From positions 1-64,000 of the forward strand of contig PAQS01000016.1 in the NCBI GenBank assembly GCA_002709385.1: a stretch of DNA of 64,000 nucleotides. The letters are read 5' to 3'. This DNA comes from Waddliaceae bacterium. Lineage in GTDB: Bacteria > Chlamydiota > Chlamydiia > Chlamydiales > GCA-2709385. The translations under genes were made by a program, and so were the position numbers. This document shows positions 9,585 through 21,124 of this stretch, piece by piece (within the stretch, counting starts at the first letter, position 1; every line of letters begins with the position of its first letter). The notes below the pieces were generated by a model. The model was not told where the DNA came from. It saw nothing but the letters and a program-made list of their open reading frames with translations, and searched no databases.

Positions 9585-10196
9585 ATGACCAAACAATCAC
9601 TTATAAAATCCAAACCTTTTGCGGAAGCTATTGCTCGCTTACTGCATCCTTTTGCTGAAGTAGTCATACATGATTTAGATAAAGATGAAATTCAAGCTAT
9701 TTACAACCCTCTTTCTCGACGGGAAATAGGAGATCGCTCTTATTTGAATTCTATTGATCTTGACGCTTCAGAAAGTATTATTGGTCCTTATGAAAAGACA
9801 AATTGGGATGGACGTCCCATGAAGTCAATCAGCATTGTCATTCGCAATGAAAAAGACAAAGCAGAAGGATTTTTATGTATTAATTTAGATACCTCATCTT
9901 TTGAATCGACTCACAAGCTACTAGAAGCCTTCCTTGGAAAAAGGATTTCCGAAAATGACAATTCACAAGATCTTTTTAAAAATGATCTTTATGAGCGAAT
10001 TAACTTGTACGTTCAGTCTTACTGTCGAGATCATCAAGTAAGCCCTGAAGCCTTAAGTAAAGATGAAAAACAAGAAATCATTCACGCCCTTTTATCTGAC
10101 GGAGCGTTTAAAGAACGAAATGCAGCTTCTTACGTTGCACGTGTTCTCAGAGTTTCAAGAGCTACAGTGTATAACTATATTAAGGATAAGTCATGA
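9585..10196 (+). CDS. YheO/DauR-like transcriptional regulator (PAS-like sensor plus C-terminal HTH)
   Basis: FAEAIARLLHPFAEVVIHDLDKDEIQAIYNPLSRREIGDRSYL; C-terminal HTH AASYVARVLRVSRATVYNYIKDKS. Confidence 0.85.
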   Translation: MTKQSLIKSKPFAEAIARLLHPFAEVVIHDLDKDEIQAIYNPLSRREIGDRSYLNSIDLDASESIIGPYEKTNWDGRPMKSISIVIRNEKDKAEGFLCINLDTSSFESTHKLLEAFLGKRISENDNSQDLFKNDLYERINLYVQSYCRDHQVSPEALSKDEKQEIIHALLSDGAFKERNAASYVARVLRVSRATVYNYIKDKS

Positions 10197-11332
10197 AATA
10201 CCCAGAATTTAAATTAGAAAATTACTTATCTAAACGCGAATTTGTAGCTCCCTTTAATTTTTGTGCTTCCGATCTAGAGTCTCACTCCATGGAAAAAATC
10301 ATTCAGATGGCGGGTAATGAAGAGAAAAAACTCTGGAACAACCTTGACCTACACTACACTGAAACAAAAGGCTTAGCTCAGCTTCGACAAGAAATCGCAA
10401 ACATCTATCATTCCTCCATTCAATCTGAGCATATTCTCTGCTTTGCTGGAGCTGAAGAAGGTATTTATAGCATGGCTCATGCACTTCTTAAACCTAACGA
10501 CCATGCGATTATTATTACTCCCTGCTATCAATCATTAGAAGCTCTTCCTTCTTCCATTTGTGAAACAACAAATATTGCTCTCAAATACTCGGAGCAATGG
10601 CGAATCGATCTTAGTAGAATAGAAAACGCCATACAGAAAAATACCAAGCTGATTGTTATTAACTTCCCACACAATCCAACAGGGACACTCATCACTCACG
10701 AACAACAAAAAAACTTGGTAGCTTTAGCAAGAAAACACAATATTTGGATTTTTTCCGACGAAGTTTATCGTCTCCTTGAAAGAGATCCTAATCAACGCCT
10801 TCCCGCTATCGCATCGATTTATGAAAAAGGACTAAGTTTAAGTGTAATGTCAAAGGCCTACGGTCTTGCAGGCCTTCGCATTGGCTGGATTGCTTGCCAA
10901 AATGAAGAAGCTCTTGAAAAAATTGCACAAGTGAAACACTACCTATCAATTTGCAATAGCGCTCCTTCTGAAATTTTATCCTTGATGGCCCTTCGTTCTA
11001 AAGAAAAAATCTTTGAACGTAATAAGCAATTAATGAATAGAAACCTTCAACTACTTGAACTATTTTTTGAAGAATACTCAGAGTGGTTTGAATGGGTTCC
11101 CCCTCAAGGAGGCTGTATAGCCTATCCTTTGTTCAAAGGGGAAACATCTATTGATGTTATTGCTGATGAACTACTAAATCAAAAAGGTGTTCTCATCCTC
11201 CCTTCCAGTATTTATGACCATAGTGAAAACCACTTCCGTATTAGTTTTGGGCGTTCTTCAATGCCAGACGCTCTAGAACGATTTATTGAATATATCGATC
11301 AAAACAAGAAGAAGTGGAAGAAGAGTCCGTGA
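10193..11332 (+). CDS. PLP-dependent aminotransferase, class I/II
   Basis: NFPHNPTGTL, IFSDEVYRLLE, SVMSKAYGLAGLRIGW; ATG overlaps the end of the regulator (ATGA, 4 nt). Confidence 0.92.
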   Translation: MKYPEFKLENYLSKREFVAPFNFCASDLESHSMEKIIQMAGNEEKKLWNNLDLHYTETKGLAQLRQEIANIYHSSIQSEHILCFAGAEEGIYSMAHALLKPNDHAIIITPCYQSLEALPSSICETTNIALKYSEQWRIDLSRIENAIQKNTKLIVINFPHNPTGTLITHEQQKNLVALARKHNIWIFSDEVYRLLERDPNQRLPAIASIYEKGLSLSVMSKAYGLAGLRIGWIACQNEEALEKIAQVKHYLSICNSAPSEILSLMALRSKEKIFERNKQLMNRNLQLLELFFEEYSEWFEWVPPQGGCIAYPLFKGETSIDVIADELLNQKGVLILPSSIYDHSENHFRISFGRSSMPDALERFIEYIDQNKKKWKKSP

Positions 11333-11445
11333 AGCTCGCAGGAGCTGTGCTTCGCCACGTAAGCTCATATCTAAACTATGGAAGCTGTATCTGATGCGAG
11401 ATTAGGTAGCTATTGGAGGTCGTCTTAACGCCTAATTACCTAAGA

Positions 11446-11516
11446 ACAGAGCCGGTGAATACACAGAGAAATTGTACTATTTCAACTCTTCTCTGTGTGC
11501 TCATCGGCTCTGTGGT
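11446..11516. terminator. Inverted repeat plus T-run; probable rho-independent terminator (CACAGAG repeat family)
   Basis: ACAGAGCCGGTGAATACACAGAGAA...TTCTCTGTGTGCTCATCGGCTCTGTGGT followed by ATTTTTTT on + strand. Confidence 0.75.
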
Positions 11517-11552
11517 ATTTTTTTATAAAAAGAACACTTCTTCTTAAAAGCT

Positions 11553-12035
11553 TTATTCATCTAGCTCAAATAAAGGAGCTGCAATTTCGTCATCCGTTGC
11601 TGGGTCAATCCACTCAGCCCATATCTGATGATGCCAAGCTTCAAGTACTTCGCCATTAGAAATCAACTCAGCCTTGTATGTCAAAATCCCCTTTGTTTCC
11701 AAGTAAGGTTCATTTAACAAAGTATAGATGTGATGTCCTCTCGAACGATTTACAGGAAACATATAAGTTGTTTCTGTATTGTTTCGAAAACGTACGCGAG
11801 CCTTAATTTTTAACTCATGATCAACAAGGTAGCTATGTGGTACCTGCCAATACGTGGTTAACCTTTGTCCATAATAAGGTTGTGTTCGACGAGGATCTGG
11901 CGTGCCAATATATGTGCTCGCTAACTCCATACGAGTTACAAAATCATTTTGCATCCATATGCGTTTTTTTTCGCAGGCACAGAGTCCCAATAAGAGTACA
12001 CATAACAGGATGGCTTGCCCTAACTGCTTATACAA
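11553..12035 (-). CDS. Putative lipoprotein (160 aa)
   Basis: N-terminal signal with lipobox-like LLLGLCAC. Confidence 0.75.
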   Translation of the reverse strand: MYKQLGQAILLCVLLLGLCACEKKRIWMQNDFVTRMELASTYIGTPDPRRTQPYYGQRLTTYWQVPHSYLVDHELKIKARVRFRNNTETTYMFPVNRSRGHHIYTLLNEPYLETKGILTYKAELISNGEVLEAWHHQIWAEWIDPATDDEIAAPLFELDE

Positions 12036-12061
12036 GATCTCCTCCTTCCGAGAACATTCGC

Positions 12062-13447
12062 CTACAAATTCACCATCTTACTTGGATCAACAATCTCATC
12101 AAAACGCTTTTCCGTAAGAAGATCTAATGATAGAGCTGCTGACTTAAGAGTTGTGTTTTCTACGAAAGCCTTCTTGACAATCATACTTGCCTTATCATAG
12201 CCAATCTCTGTATTTAAAGCCGTCGCTAACATCAAACTATTATTTAAATTCTGCTCAATCTTTCCATGATTCCCTTCAATCCCTTCTGCACACTTGCGAT
12301 TAAAATTAAGCATACCATCAGATAGAAGTCGAATAGACTGGATTAAATTCATGATCATTACTGGCTTAAATACATTCAATTGAAAATGCCCACTCGCACC
12401 AGCAATCGAAATCGTTGTATCATTTCCCATAACCTGCGCAGCCACCATAGTAAGAGCTTCGCATTGGGTTGGATTGACTTTTCCCGGCATAATCGATGAA
12501 CCAGGTTCGTTTGCTGGAATTGTGATTTCACCTATTCCACAACGTGGACCAGATGCGAGTAAACGAATATCATTAGCAATCTTCATCAAAGAACACGCCA
12601 ATCTCTTTAAAGCACCACTCATCTCTACAATCGCATCGTTCGCAGCTAAAGCTTCGAACTTATTAGGAGCAGATACAAAAGGAAGAGCCGTAAGTTCCGC
12701 AATCACTTCTGCCACACGAGTTGCATAACGAGGATGAGTATTGATTCCCGTACCCACAGCCGTGCCACCAAGAGCTAATTCATGAAGATGTGGAAGAGCA
12801 TTATGAATAGCACGAGAACAGCGGTCAAGTTGACTCTCATAAGCAGAAAACTCTTGGCCCAAAGTTAACGGAGTAGCATCCATTAAATGAGTGCGACCAA
12901 TTTTTACCAAATCCATATACTGCTTTGACTTGTCATGAAATGTTTTACGCAAAACATGAAGACTAGGAATCAAATGCTCATGAACCATCCTTGCTGCAGC
13001 AACATGCATCGCCGTAGGAAACGTATCATTTGATGATTGAGATTTATTGACATCGTCATTTGGATGAATCGGAGTTTTAGACCCCAACTCTCCACCCAAC
13101 TTTTCAATAGCACGGTTGGCAATGACTTCGTTCACATTCATATTTGTTTGTGTACCAGAACCTGTTTGCCAAACAAGTAAAGGAAAATGACTATCTAATG
13201 CACCACTTGAAATTTCATCACAAACTTCAACTATAACAGATTTTTTAGATTCATCTAACAAACCTAACTCATGGTTCACCATCGCAGCAGCTTTTTTTAC
13301 CACAGCAAAGGCATGAATCATCTCAATAGGAATAGTTTCTGTTCCTATCTGAAAGTTTTCCTTAGAGCGCTGTGTTTGTGCTCCATAATAGCGGTCAGCA
13401 GGTACTTCCATGCTTCCTATTGAATCGCGCTCTTCTCGATATTCCAT
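12062..13447 (-). CDS. fumC: Fumarate hydratase class II
   Basis: [70 protein letters not shown]; internal start preferred over ORF end at 13480. Confidence 0.96.
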   Translation of the reverse strand: MEYREERDSIGSMEVPADRYYGAQTQRSKENFQIGTETIPIEMIHAFAVVKKAAAMVNHELGLLDESKKSVIVEVCDEISSGALDSHFPLLVWQTGSGTQTNMNVNEVIANRAIEKLGGELGSKTPIHPNDDVNKSQSSNDTFPTAMHVAAARMVHEHLIPSLHVLRKTFHDKSKQYMDLVKIGRTHLMDATPLTLGQEFSAYESQLDRCSRAIHNALPHLHELALGGTAVGTGINTHPRYATRVAEVIAELTALPFVSAPNKFEALAANDAIVEMSGALKRLACSLMKIANDIRLLASGPRCGIGEITIPANEPGSSIMPGKVNPTQCEALTMVAAQVMGNDTTISIAGASGHFQLNVFKPVMIMNLIQSIRLLSDGMLNFNRKCAEGIEGNHGKIEQNLNNSLMLATALNTEIGYDKASMIVKKAFVENTTLKSAALSLDLLTEKRFDEIVDPSKMVNL

Positions 13448-13538
13448 AGTCAAAACCCTTTTCTTTATGCAAACAAACACAAAAACAAAGCGCTAGATCA
13501 TATAAATAACCAGCGCTTTGTATAAAATATAGAAGCAA

Positions 13539-13964
13539 TTAACCCATCAACATCAGCGCAAATACGAACGCAAAAAGAGCGAAAGACTCTACAATCCCCA
13601 CCGCAGCAAAGCACTTACCAAAAATAGCAGGTTGCTTAGCAGAAGCCTGAATACCAGATGCCGCACACTTTCCTTGATAGATTGCTGAAGTCATGATAGC
13701 CAAACCGCAAAACAGCCCGATACCAATTCCACCCTCAGCTGTAAGTCTGCCATCCATGATAGCTTGACTCATTAAAAGCATCAAAATTAATCCATAAATT
13801 GACTGAGATGAAGGAGCAGCAGACATACCGATGTATTTACCGTGACCTTCTTCTACTCGAGCCATCACACCATGTGATGCCATTCCCGCAATTCCACAAC
13901 CGATCGCACTTCCCAGACAGCTCAATCCCAATGCAACCGCTGGACCAACCATTTCATAAGCCAT
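13539..13964 (-). CDS. atpK: V-type ATP synthase subunit K (proteolipid ring)
   Basis: Two hydrophobic hairpins, GPAVALGLSCLGSAIGCGIAGMAS; in V-ATPase operon. Confidence 0.9.
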   Translation of the reverse strand: MAYEMVGPAVALGLSCLGSAIGCGIAGMASHGVMARVEEGHGKYIGMSAAPSSQSIYGLILMLLMSQAIMDGRLTAEGGIGIGLFCGLAIMTSAIYQGKCAASGIQASAKQPAIFGKCFAAVGIVESFALFAFVFALMLMG

Positions 13965-14013
13965 TGTTTTTCTCCTTCTTGCCTATTTCTAAATCGAACT
14001 TTTTGAATCAGTC

Positions 14014-15927
14014 TTATTTCACCTTGATCAGTTCCAAGGGGCTATGCATTTTTCCTCCTCCTTCGAAAGAGTAGTGATACCACTCGAGGAAATTTAAACG
14101 CAGGCCATGAATGACTCCACCCATAATACTCAAAATAATATTGATTGTATGACCAACCAGTATCACCATAATTCCTAAAACAGGGGTCATGCTTGCGCCC
14201 ATTTCATTAAACGTAGCACTCATCATCGAACCGGCTAAACCTAGCGCATAAAGTCGTAGATAAGAAAGCACATCCGAAAATACCTGAATAATATTCAGAA
14301 TCTCTCCAGCTCCAGCTGCCTTATCTTGAAATAAAGCAAGTAGAACAGCAGCTCCTACCCCAATTCCTGTTAACTGTAAACCAACTTCTGTGGCTGTTTC
14401 AGAGCTAATACCTAAGATATACTGAGACATAGAACTAGCATTTAACATGGAAGGGAAGTATAAATACCCTCCAACCATAAAAATCACCCAGCCAGCTCCT
14501 GCCCAACTACGATCTAAATAACGTATTAGTGATAACGCAATATGAATCACTCCAATTAACAAAGCCAACTCAAGCATCACATTATCTTGAAACTTGTTCA
14601 AAGCATCATACGAAACCACTCCATTTTTCTCCGAAGCAGCCAAAGTAAGAAACTCACGTCCATTCTGCGCTTTCTCTACTTGAGGGAATTTCACCACCCA
14701 CTCTTGCCAAACATCATCTTTTGCTGCCAAGTGGTACTCTGCTTTTGTCTCAGCAACCCACTGAACTGCTGACATAGAACGCAAACTGGAATCAATACCA
14801 AGCTGCATACCAAAGAAAGAATTGGATAAAGTCCCCCAAACAATACACGATACAGAAAGAATCGTGAATAAACGGATTGCCCTTTTTCCAGCTCCTTCAG
14901 CAGAAGAAAATTTCTTACGCAAAAATAAAGCACTTAAGAAAAAAAGAAGCCCATATCCTGCATCATTCAGAATGAGTGCAAAAAACACTGCAAAAGAACA
15001 AAGAACCCACAAGGATGGATCTCTATCGGAAATAGACGGTGTATCATATACGTGAACAAGATCTTCACCAATGCGACTATAGCCCTTGTTATCTAAGAAA
15101 GTCGGCACACGATCTTCTTCTTCAATTGCTACCTCTTCAGCATGAACGGCATGGCGACTCAGCAAATCTGCAAGGTGCTCCATTTTATGCTCTGGAACCC
15201 ATCCCTCAATACTAAAAACTTTTTCATCAACAACAAGGGAGACATAACCTTGAGCCATATGAAGATTATGTTGATTCATTTTATCAATCAAAGCTGCATG
15301 GAAAAAATCATTCCACTTTGCAAGAGCCTTCAAACGAGATTCTGCCTGACGTAACTCTTCTTGTACCTCAGTCTGACGCTTCTGCAAAGCTCCCAAAGGT
15401 CGCTCGATTTGCATCTCGACCAAACCTTTATATGTTCGACGTTCCTTGCTGATGGAGATATAGTAATCCAGACCATGAGCTGAGCCTACATAGACACAAT
15501 CCTTCTCATCATCTAAATTATGCTCTACAGAGTTTTTAGCATAAAAAAATTGAATAAAACGAGAAGACTCTCTTTCAATGAATTCCTTGTCTTTTAAAGA
15601 AAAATCACCAAAAGTTTCGACTCTTACAATCTCTTGCCGTAAAACTCTTCTCTCTTCTTCTAAACGTTCTAAAGTATTTTGAAGCTCTAAAACCTCATCT
15701 ACCAAAGAATCTGTTTTATGAAATGCTTCGGATTCTTCCTGCTCTACAACAGGTAAACCACGCATGACCTTAATCGCAGCATGCAATCTCTGTATTTCAG
15801 ATGGAACTTCATTTGCAGTTCTTTCATGCTGATCAATAAACTGTATAATACCAGCCTCTTGAGCCTCTTGAAAAAAGCGCTCTTTTTCCAGCCCTACAAA
15901 CAAATATTTTCGCACATCAATACGCAT
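14014..15927 (-). CDS. atpI: V-type ATP synthase subunit I
   Basis: N-terminal soluble and C-terminal multi-TM domain; ...DVLSYLRLYALGLAGSMMSATFNEM; start chosen at MRIDVRKYLFVG. Confidence 0.92.
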   Translation of the reverse strand: MRIDVRKYLFVGLEKERFFQEAQEAGIIQFIDQHERTANEVPSEIQRLHAAIKVMRGLPVVEQEESEAFHKTDSLVDEVLELQNTLERLEEERRVLRQEIVRVETFGDFSLKDKEFIERESSRFIQFFYAKNSVEHNLDDEKDCVYVGSAHGLDYYISISKERRTYKGLVEMQIERPLGALQKRQTEVQEELRQAESRLKALAKWNDFFHAALIDKMNQHNLHMAQGYVSLVVDEKVFSIEGWVPEHKMEHLADLLSRHAVHAEEVAIEEEDRVPTFLDNKGYSRIGEDLVHVYDTPSISDRDPSLWVLCSFAVFFALILNDAGYGLLFFLSALFLRKKFSSAEGAGKRAIRLFTILSVSCIVWGTLSNSFFGMQLGIDSSLRSMSAVQWVAETKAEYHLAAKDDVWQEWVVKFPQVEKAQNGREFLTLAASEKNGVVSYDALNKFQDNVMLELALLIGVIHIALSLIRYLDRSWAGAGWVIFMVGGYLYFPSMLNASSMSQYILGISSETATEVGLQLTGIGVGAAVLLALFQDKAAGAGEILNIIQVFSDVLSYLRLYALGLAGSMMSATFNEMGASMTPVLGIMVILVGHTINIILSIMGGVIHGLRLNFLEWYHYSFEGGGKMHSPLELIKVK

Positions 15928-16591
15928 AGGCCTTCTCCTTTCCGAGGCATTGCTCACCAGCAGCCCGCAATGCTTCCTCTTTCTTAGCCTGTTTTCGCTT
16001 GATAATTTTTCCTTTAGCTACTTTTGCTTGAGATACAGCTGCTAGCTCCATATCACCTAAAAACACCTTAATTTTTTTGATGTTCATCTGGCAGCGAGGA
16101 ATCAATATTTTTTCAAATAAATTGACTCGGATAGAAACTTCACGTAACTCTCTCTCAAGAGCTGCCTTCATCTCTTCTGCTACCTGAATAGCAAGCTTAC
16201 GCTCTACAGACTCGCGCAAGATAAGAATGGCTCCATCCAACCAAACTGGTGTTTCAAATAGACTGTAATGCACTTCTTTAAAATCAGCCTTTTCAAAATG
16301 AGGGACCTCAACACCAGCAATATTCTCCCAGTGTCTATGAACCTTTTCAACGACAGCTAGAGTGGCAGTATCAATACCAATATTATCTGCAAGTAAAGCT
16401 GAGCAGGCCTCAGCTTTACTTTTAGCATTTTGATAATCCTGCTCTAACTGCTTGATTTTGACGCGAACCTCATTCACTTCAGATTGAAGCATGGCCTTCT
16501 TTAATTGCAGCGTAGGCAAATAACGCTGCAACTGATTCAGCTTGTTTTGCTGAGCTCGCAACTCATTTTTTGTTAGTTTAATCTCGGCCAT
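15917..16591 (-). CDS. atpD: V-type ATP synthase subunit D
   Basis: IKLTKNELRAQQNKLNQLQRYLPTLQLKKAMLQ; operon position. Confidence 0.93.
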   Translation of the reverse strand: MAEIKLTKNELRAQQNKLNQLQRYLPTLQLKKAMLQSEVNEVRVKIKQLEQDYQNAKSKAEACSALLADNIGIDTATLAVVEKVHRHWENIAGVEVPHFEKADFKEVHYSLFETPVWLDGAILILRESVERKLAIQVAEEMKAALERELREVSIRVNLFEKILIPRCQMNIKKIKVFLGDMELAAVSQAKVAKGKIIKRKQAKKEEALRAAGEQCLGKEKAYAY

Positions 16592-16601
16592 GAGTCACTC
16601 C

Positions 16602-17918
16602 TTAATTCGCGACGAGAATTTCTTCAGGCCAAAATTTATCTACAATCTTTTGCTTAATACCAACTTCATTTGGTGTAAAACACTCAGCTAAAGTTTGCCA
16701 ACCAATGTCTAAGGCCTTATCCAATGGTAAGTTAACTTCTAAGTCCATCATACGAGCTTCAAAAAGCTTAGAGTAAGTCAAAAGCTTCTCATCCCACTTA
16801 GAAAGCTTGAATCCCATAGACTGACGTTCAGCCGACTTCTTAGACTCTGCATACAAACGAATCATCGCGTTAGCAAGATCCGAGTGATCTTCCCTTGTCA
16901 CTTCACCAATTACAAGCTGCTTCAAACGAGAAAGAGATCCAAATGGATCAATACGTCCACCATGAAGATAATACTGACCTTCAGTGATGTATCCTGTGTT
17001 ATCGGGAACAGGGTGAGTTACATCATCCCCTGGCATCGTAGTCACACCAATAATAGTGATCGAACCAGCACCATCAATATCAACAGCTTTCTCATAACGA
17101 GATGCTAAATCAGAATACAAAGAACCTGGGTAACCACGGTTAGAAGGAACCTGGTCCATTGTGATGCTGATTTCCTTAATCGCATCAGAAAAAGCCGTCA
17201 TGTCTGTTAAAAGAACAAGAACAGACTTCCCTTGTACCGCAAATTTTTCAGCACAAGCAAGAGCCATGTCAGGTACAAGTAAACACTCCACAGCAGGGTC
17301 AGTCGCACGGTGAATAAACATCACTGTTTTATTCATCGAGCCATGACGCTCAGCATTATCAATAAAGCCTTGATAATCGGAAAAAGTTAAACCCATTCCA
17401 CCAATAACAACCACATCACAGTCTGTCTGATTGGCAATACGCATCAACAGTGGGTTGTATGGCTCCCCCGCTACAGAGAAAATAGGAATTTTTTGCGATT
17501 TAACCAATGTATTGAATACATCAATCATTGGAATGTTCGTACGTACAACATCACGAGGAATAATACGTCGAACAGGGTTGAAAGATGGACCCCCAATAGC
17601 TACATTTTCTCCTGTTACTGGTGGACCAGAGTCAATCGGCTTTCCTGAACCACTCAAACGTCGTCCAAGTAAAGCATCTCCAAACGTAGCCTGCATCTCA
17701 CGGGTCAAAAATGTCACTTTATCTGCTGTAGAAATACCACGAGTATTCTCAAACACCTGAAGCGTAACTTCATCACCATCGATTCTCAATACAGACGCCA
17801 AAATAGATCTGCCATCGCTTAAATCTACCTGAGCCAGCTCACCTAACTTAGCTCCTTCTGCGGTAACAGTAATCAGGTTCCCGCGCATGTCGTTGATTCT
17901 GTCATAGACCTTTTTCAT
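16602..17918 (-). CDS. atpB: V-type ATP synthase subunit B
   Basis: [51 protein letters not shown]. Confidence 0.96.
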   Translation of the reverse strand: MKKVYDRINDMRGNLITVTAEGAKLGELAQVDLSDGRSILASVLRIDGDEVTLQVFENTRGISTADKVTFLTREMQATFGDALLGRRLSGSGKPIDSGPPVTGENVAIGGPSFNPVRRIIPRDVVRTNIPMIDVFNTLVKSQKIPIFSVAGEPYNPLLMRIANQTDCDVVVIGGMGLTFSDYQGFIDNAERHGSMNKTVMFIHRATDPAVECLLVPDMALACAEKFAVQGKSVLVLLTDMTAFSDAIKEISITMDQVPSNRGYPGSLYSDLASRYEKAVDIDGAGSITIIGVTTMPGDDVTHPVPDNTGYITEGQYYLHGGRIDPFGSLSRLKQLVIGEVTREDHSDLANAMIRLYAESKKSAERQSMGFKLSKWDEKLLTYSKLFEARMMDLEVNLPLDKALDIGWQTLAECFTPNEVGIKQKIVDKFWPEEILVAN

Positions 17919-17932
17919 GTCGTTCCCCTTCC

Positions 17933-19714
17933 CTAATTTGTCGCTTCCTTAATATCCTTCTCAATCTTGGCCCAAGCCTGATTATAAGAGTCGGAATTAA
18001 ATGGCATAAAGTTCATGTTCTTAATGTCGTTTTGTAAACGAAGGAAAAATTCTCGTGCCGGATCATGAGAAGAGAACTTAAATTTCGCCGTAAAAACTTT
18101 ATTCAATAATTGGAAAAGAGGAATCTGTCTGTCTAAAGGACAGTAAGCATCTTCTTTATCAAACGCGTTTTGCTGCAAGTAACAAAAATCATAAAGCTCT
18201 GCTTTAAGGTAAATGTAGAAGTCAGACATCGCTGTTCCTTCTTCTCCCACAACCTCCATACGCTTACCAATCTCATCACCCTTCTTCAGAATCTTATCGG
18301 CACCACTTACGAATGCACTCCAATTCTCATCCTTAGATTCCAACTCTTTTCCTACCTCAGTCACATACTTCGACCAGGAAATAAGAGGATCAATCGCAGG
18401 GTAACGTCTTGCATCAGAACGAGCACGAGACAAACCTAAGAAAGCTCCCACTACCGAAAGTGTCGCTTGAGTTACAGGCTCTTCAAAGTTACCACCAGCA
18501 GGAGAAACCGCCCCTCCAATTGTAACAGAACCTTGCTCTCCATTTTTCAAAGATAAAACTCCACTACGCTCATAAAACTCAGCCACACGACTCGCTAAGT
18601 AAGCAGGGAACGCCTCTTCTCCAGGAATCTCTTCCAAACGACCAGACATCTCACGTAAAGCCTGCGCCCAACGAGATGTAGAATCAGCAAGAAGAAGAAC
18701 ATCAAGCCCCATCTGCCTGTAGTATTCAGCAATCGTCATTCCCATATAAATGGAAGACTCCCTTGCAGCTACTGGCATAGAAGAGGTGTTACAAATGATG
18801 ACTGTACGTGTCATCAAAGTCTCACCTGTATGAGGATCGATCAAGTGAGGGAACTCTTTCAGAATTTCCACAACCTCACCCGCACGCTCTCCACAAGCAA
18901 CCACAATCACAATGTCCACATCAGAATACTTAGACAAATGGTGCTGAAGAACCGTCTTTCCTGCTCCAAAAGGACCCGGTGTACAAAATGTACCCCCTTT
19001 CATAACAGGGAACTGAGTATCAAGAATACGAAGACCTGTAGCCATCATAGAATTGGCCTTCATCTTCTCACCTTGCATCATAGCTTTCTTCACCGGCCAC
19101 TTCTGCACCATAGTGAAACTATGCTCTTTTCCTTTCTCATCTTTCGCTTTAGCAACGACAGTATCCACAGGATAAGAACCCGCATCAGCCATCCAAGTAA
19201 TCGTATAACGACCATAATGAGAAAAAGGAATCATAATGGTATGACGGAAACGACCTTCCGGAACTGTACCAAGAGCATCACCTCGATCAAGTACATCACC
19301 CACATTCGCTACAGGAGTAAAGTTCCAGTTTTTATCCCGTTCTAGAGCATTCAAGTAAACTCCACGTGGAAGAAAGAAACCCGATTTCTCAGCAACCATC
19401 TCCAACGGATTCTGTAGCCCATCAAAAATTGAAGTAAGAAGACCAGGTCCAAGCTCAGCTTCCAAAAGATCGCCAGTAAACTCCACTTCAGTGCCCAATT
19501 CTACACCTGAAGTATCTTCGAAAACCTGGATCTTAACTTCATCGCCGACAATTTCAATAACTTCCGCTTTTAGACGAGAGTCTCCCACTACGACCATCGC
19601 CACTTCACCCTGGCGAATAGAACCTTCAAACTTTACCTGTAACAAGTTTCCAAAGGCAGTGACCACACGCCCTCTTGCAGTATGTCTTTCCTGAGTTTCC
19701 GTAACTGGATTCAT
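17933..19714 (-). CDS. atpA: V-type ATP synthase catalytic subunit A
   Basis: P-loop [51 protein letters not shown]. Confidence 0.97.
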   Translation of the reverse strand: MNPVTETQERHTARGRVVTAFGNLLQVKFEGSIRQGEVAMVVVGDSRLKAEVIEIVGDEVKIQVFEDTSGVELGTEVEFTGDLLEAELGPGLLTSIFDGLQNPLEMVAEKSGFFLPRGVYLNALERDKNWNFTPVANVGDVLDRGDALGTVPEGRFRHTIMIPFSHYGRYTITWMADAGSYPVDTVVAKAKDEKGKEHSFTMVQKWPVKKAMMQGEKMKANSMMATGLRILDTQFPVMKGGTFCTPGPFGAGKTVLQHHLSKYSDVDIVIVVACGERAGEVVEILKEFPHLIDPHTGETLMTRTVIICNTSSMPVAARESSIYMGMTIAEYYRQMGLDVLLLADSTSRWAQALREMSGRLEEIPGEEAFPAYLASRVAEFYERSGVLSLKNGEQGSVTIGGAVSPAGGNFEEPVTQATLSVVGAFLGLSRARSDARRYPAIDPLISWSKYVTEVGKELESKDENWSAFVSGADKILKKGDEIGKRMEVVGEEGTAMSDFYIYLKAELYDFCYLQQNAFDKEDAYCPLDRQIPLFQLLNKVFTAKFKFSSHDPAREFFLRLQNDIKNMNFMPFNSDSYNQAWAKIEKDIKEATN

Positions 19715-20490
19715 CGCACTTCCTTCATAATACTATCTATAATTTTTAAACCTTGGTCCTGATCAAGCCCTTGCCACTGCTCTACAATTACAAGCCGCAC
19801 CATATACGAAAGAATTTTCTCTATCGAAAACACCTCACTCTCAGTAAGATCGTGAATACGCTTGAAACGATACACGCAAAGAGCTTTCTGCATCTCAAGT
19901 GGAGCATCATGATTTTCTTCAAACAAGATTCCCAGATCTTCAAAACCTGATGGAGGAACAAAGGTTGGAGCGTCTTTTTGGGCCATAATCTGAACCACTA
20001 ATTCATCATGTGGATCTTCATACTGTAACTCAGTCGCTACATCACGCTTCAAAAGCTTCGCTCGATAACCAAGCATCACCAAACGCCACTCACGCTCAAA
20101 GCATAAGTAATCATGGATAAACCCTTCACTATCCTCAATTTCGTACTCGAAATACTTATGCATTAGCTGAGAAAAGTGAGCTAAACAATCAGCGTCAGAA
20201 TCATGTTGACGGACGAAATCATAAACATAGTCAGGGAGCCCTTCTCCCATAACTAAGCTCTCTTCAAGCTCTGTGCGAGTATAATACCCCCAAGCACTTA
20301 AAGGAAGCCCAGACCACATTGCCCGTAAATCTTCTAATACATAAAAAGTACGTAAACGATGGCACTTCTGAAGGTCACTAGGAAGAAGATTTTCCTTCAA
20401 AAGGTTGATTAACTCTGTAAAACTAAGATCTGGCGCTTCCCCCACAGAAATGCGAGGAAGCGAAGATACTGGAAAATAATAGTTACTCAT
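19711..20490 (-). CDS. V-ATPase operon-associated protein, DUF2764-like
   Basis: Located between E and A subunits as in other Chlamydiales V-ATPase operons; start MSNYYFPVSSLPRISVGEAP. Confidence 0.75.
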   Translation of the reverse strand: MSNYYFPVSSLPRISVGEAPDLSFTELINLLKENLLPSDLQKCHRLRTFYVLEDLRAMWSGLPLSAWGYYTRTELEESLVMGEGLPDYVYDFVRQHDSDADCLAHFSQLMHKYFEYEIEDSEGFIHDYLCFEREWRLVMLGYRAKLLKRDVATELQYEDPHDELVVQIMAQKDAPTFVPPSGFEDLGILFEENHDAPLEMQKALCVYRFKRIHDLTESEVFSIEKILSYMVRLVIVEQWQGLDQDQGLKIIDSIMKEVR

Positions 20491-20500
20491 GGGCAAACAC

Positions 20501-21124
20501 CTATTTTGCAAATAGGTACTTACGCAAATCCTTACGAACAAAAGAAGCTAACAATTCATTGAGAGCTTGGTCGGAAAGATCAATCGTAATTTTACGGTCC
20601 CGAAGTTGCAATTGCGCTCCTCCTGAAACACCACCCAAATTGATACCACCAGCCTGAAGCTTTTCAGCTGTACCAGCACTCATCAACGATAAAACTTCTT
20701 CTTGAGATACAGAAGAAGGAATCACAGCTACCAAATCTGCACTCAAACCATCACGAGAAACAGCCTCTACTACGCTACTCAAAACTTTAGCTACGACGCT
20801 AGAATCTGCAGATGCTGAAGTCACTTTTTCCGACAACTGCTGGTTGAAAATCTTCTCAACTTCTTGACGCAATGTTTCTTTACTCTGACGAGCTGCTTGA
20901 GATAAAGATGATTCAAAAACACTACGCTCTTGCTCGATAGTACTGCGAGCTGCTCGAATCATGTTCTCAGCTTCTTCTCTCGCCTCATCGATGATCTTAC
21001 GAGCATCTGCATGAGCTTGTTCAATAAGCCCTTTAGCTTCTTGCTGAGCAGGTTCTATCGTGTCCTTTCTCAACACATCGCAAATTTGCTGGATCTTATC
21101 TTTACCCTTTTCCAATGTCTTCAT
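20501..21124 (-). CDS. atpE: V-type ATP synthase subunit E
   Basis: Helical stalk pattern AKGLIEQAHADARKIIDEAREEAENMIRAARSTIEQE; first gene of the operon. Confidence 0.9.
   Translation of the reverse strand: MKTLEKGKDKIQQICDVLRKDTIEPAQQEAKGLIEQAHADARKIIDEAREEAENMIRAARSTIEQERSVFESSLSQAARQSKETLRQEVEKIFNQQLSEKVTSASADSSVVAKVLSSVVEAVSRDGLSADLVAVIPSSVSQEEVLSLMSAGTAEKLQAGGINLGGVSGGAQLQLRDRKITIDLSDQALNELLASFVRKDLRKYLFAK

Noticed and set aside
18830-19345. 171-aa ORF antisense to atpA
   Set aside because: His/Arg/Ser-rich shadow translation of a conserved ATPase gene; no start context or family
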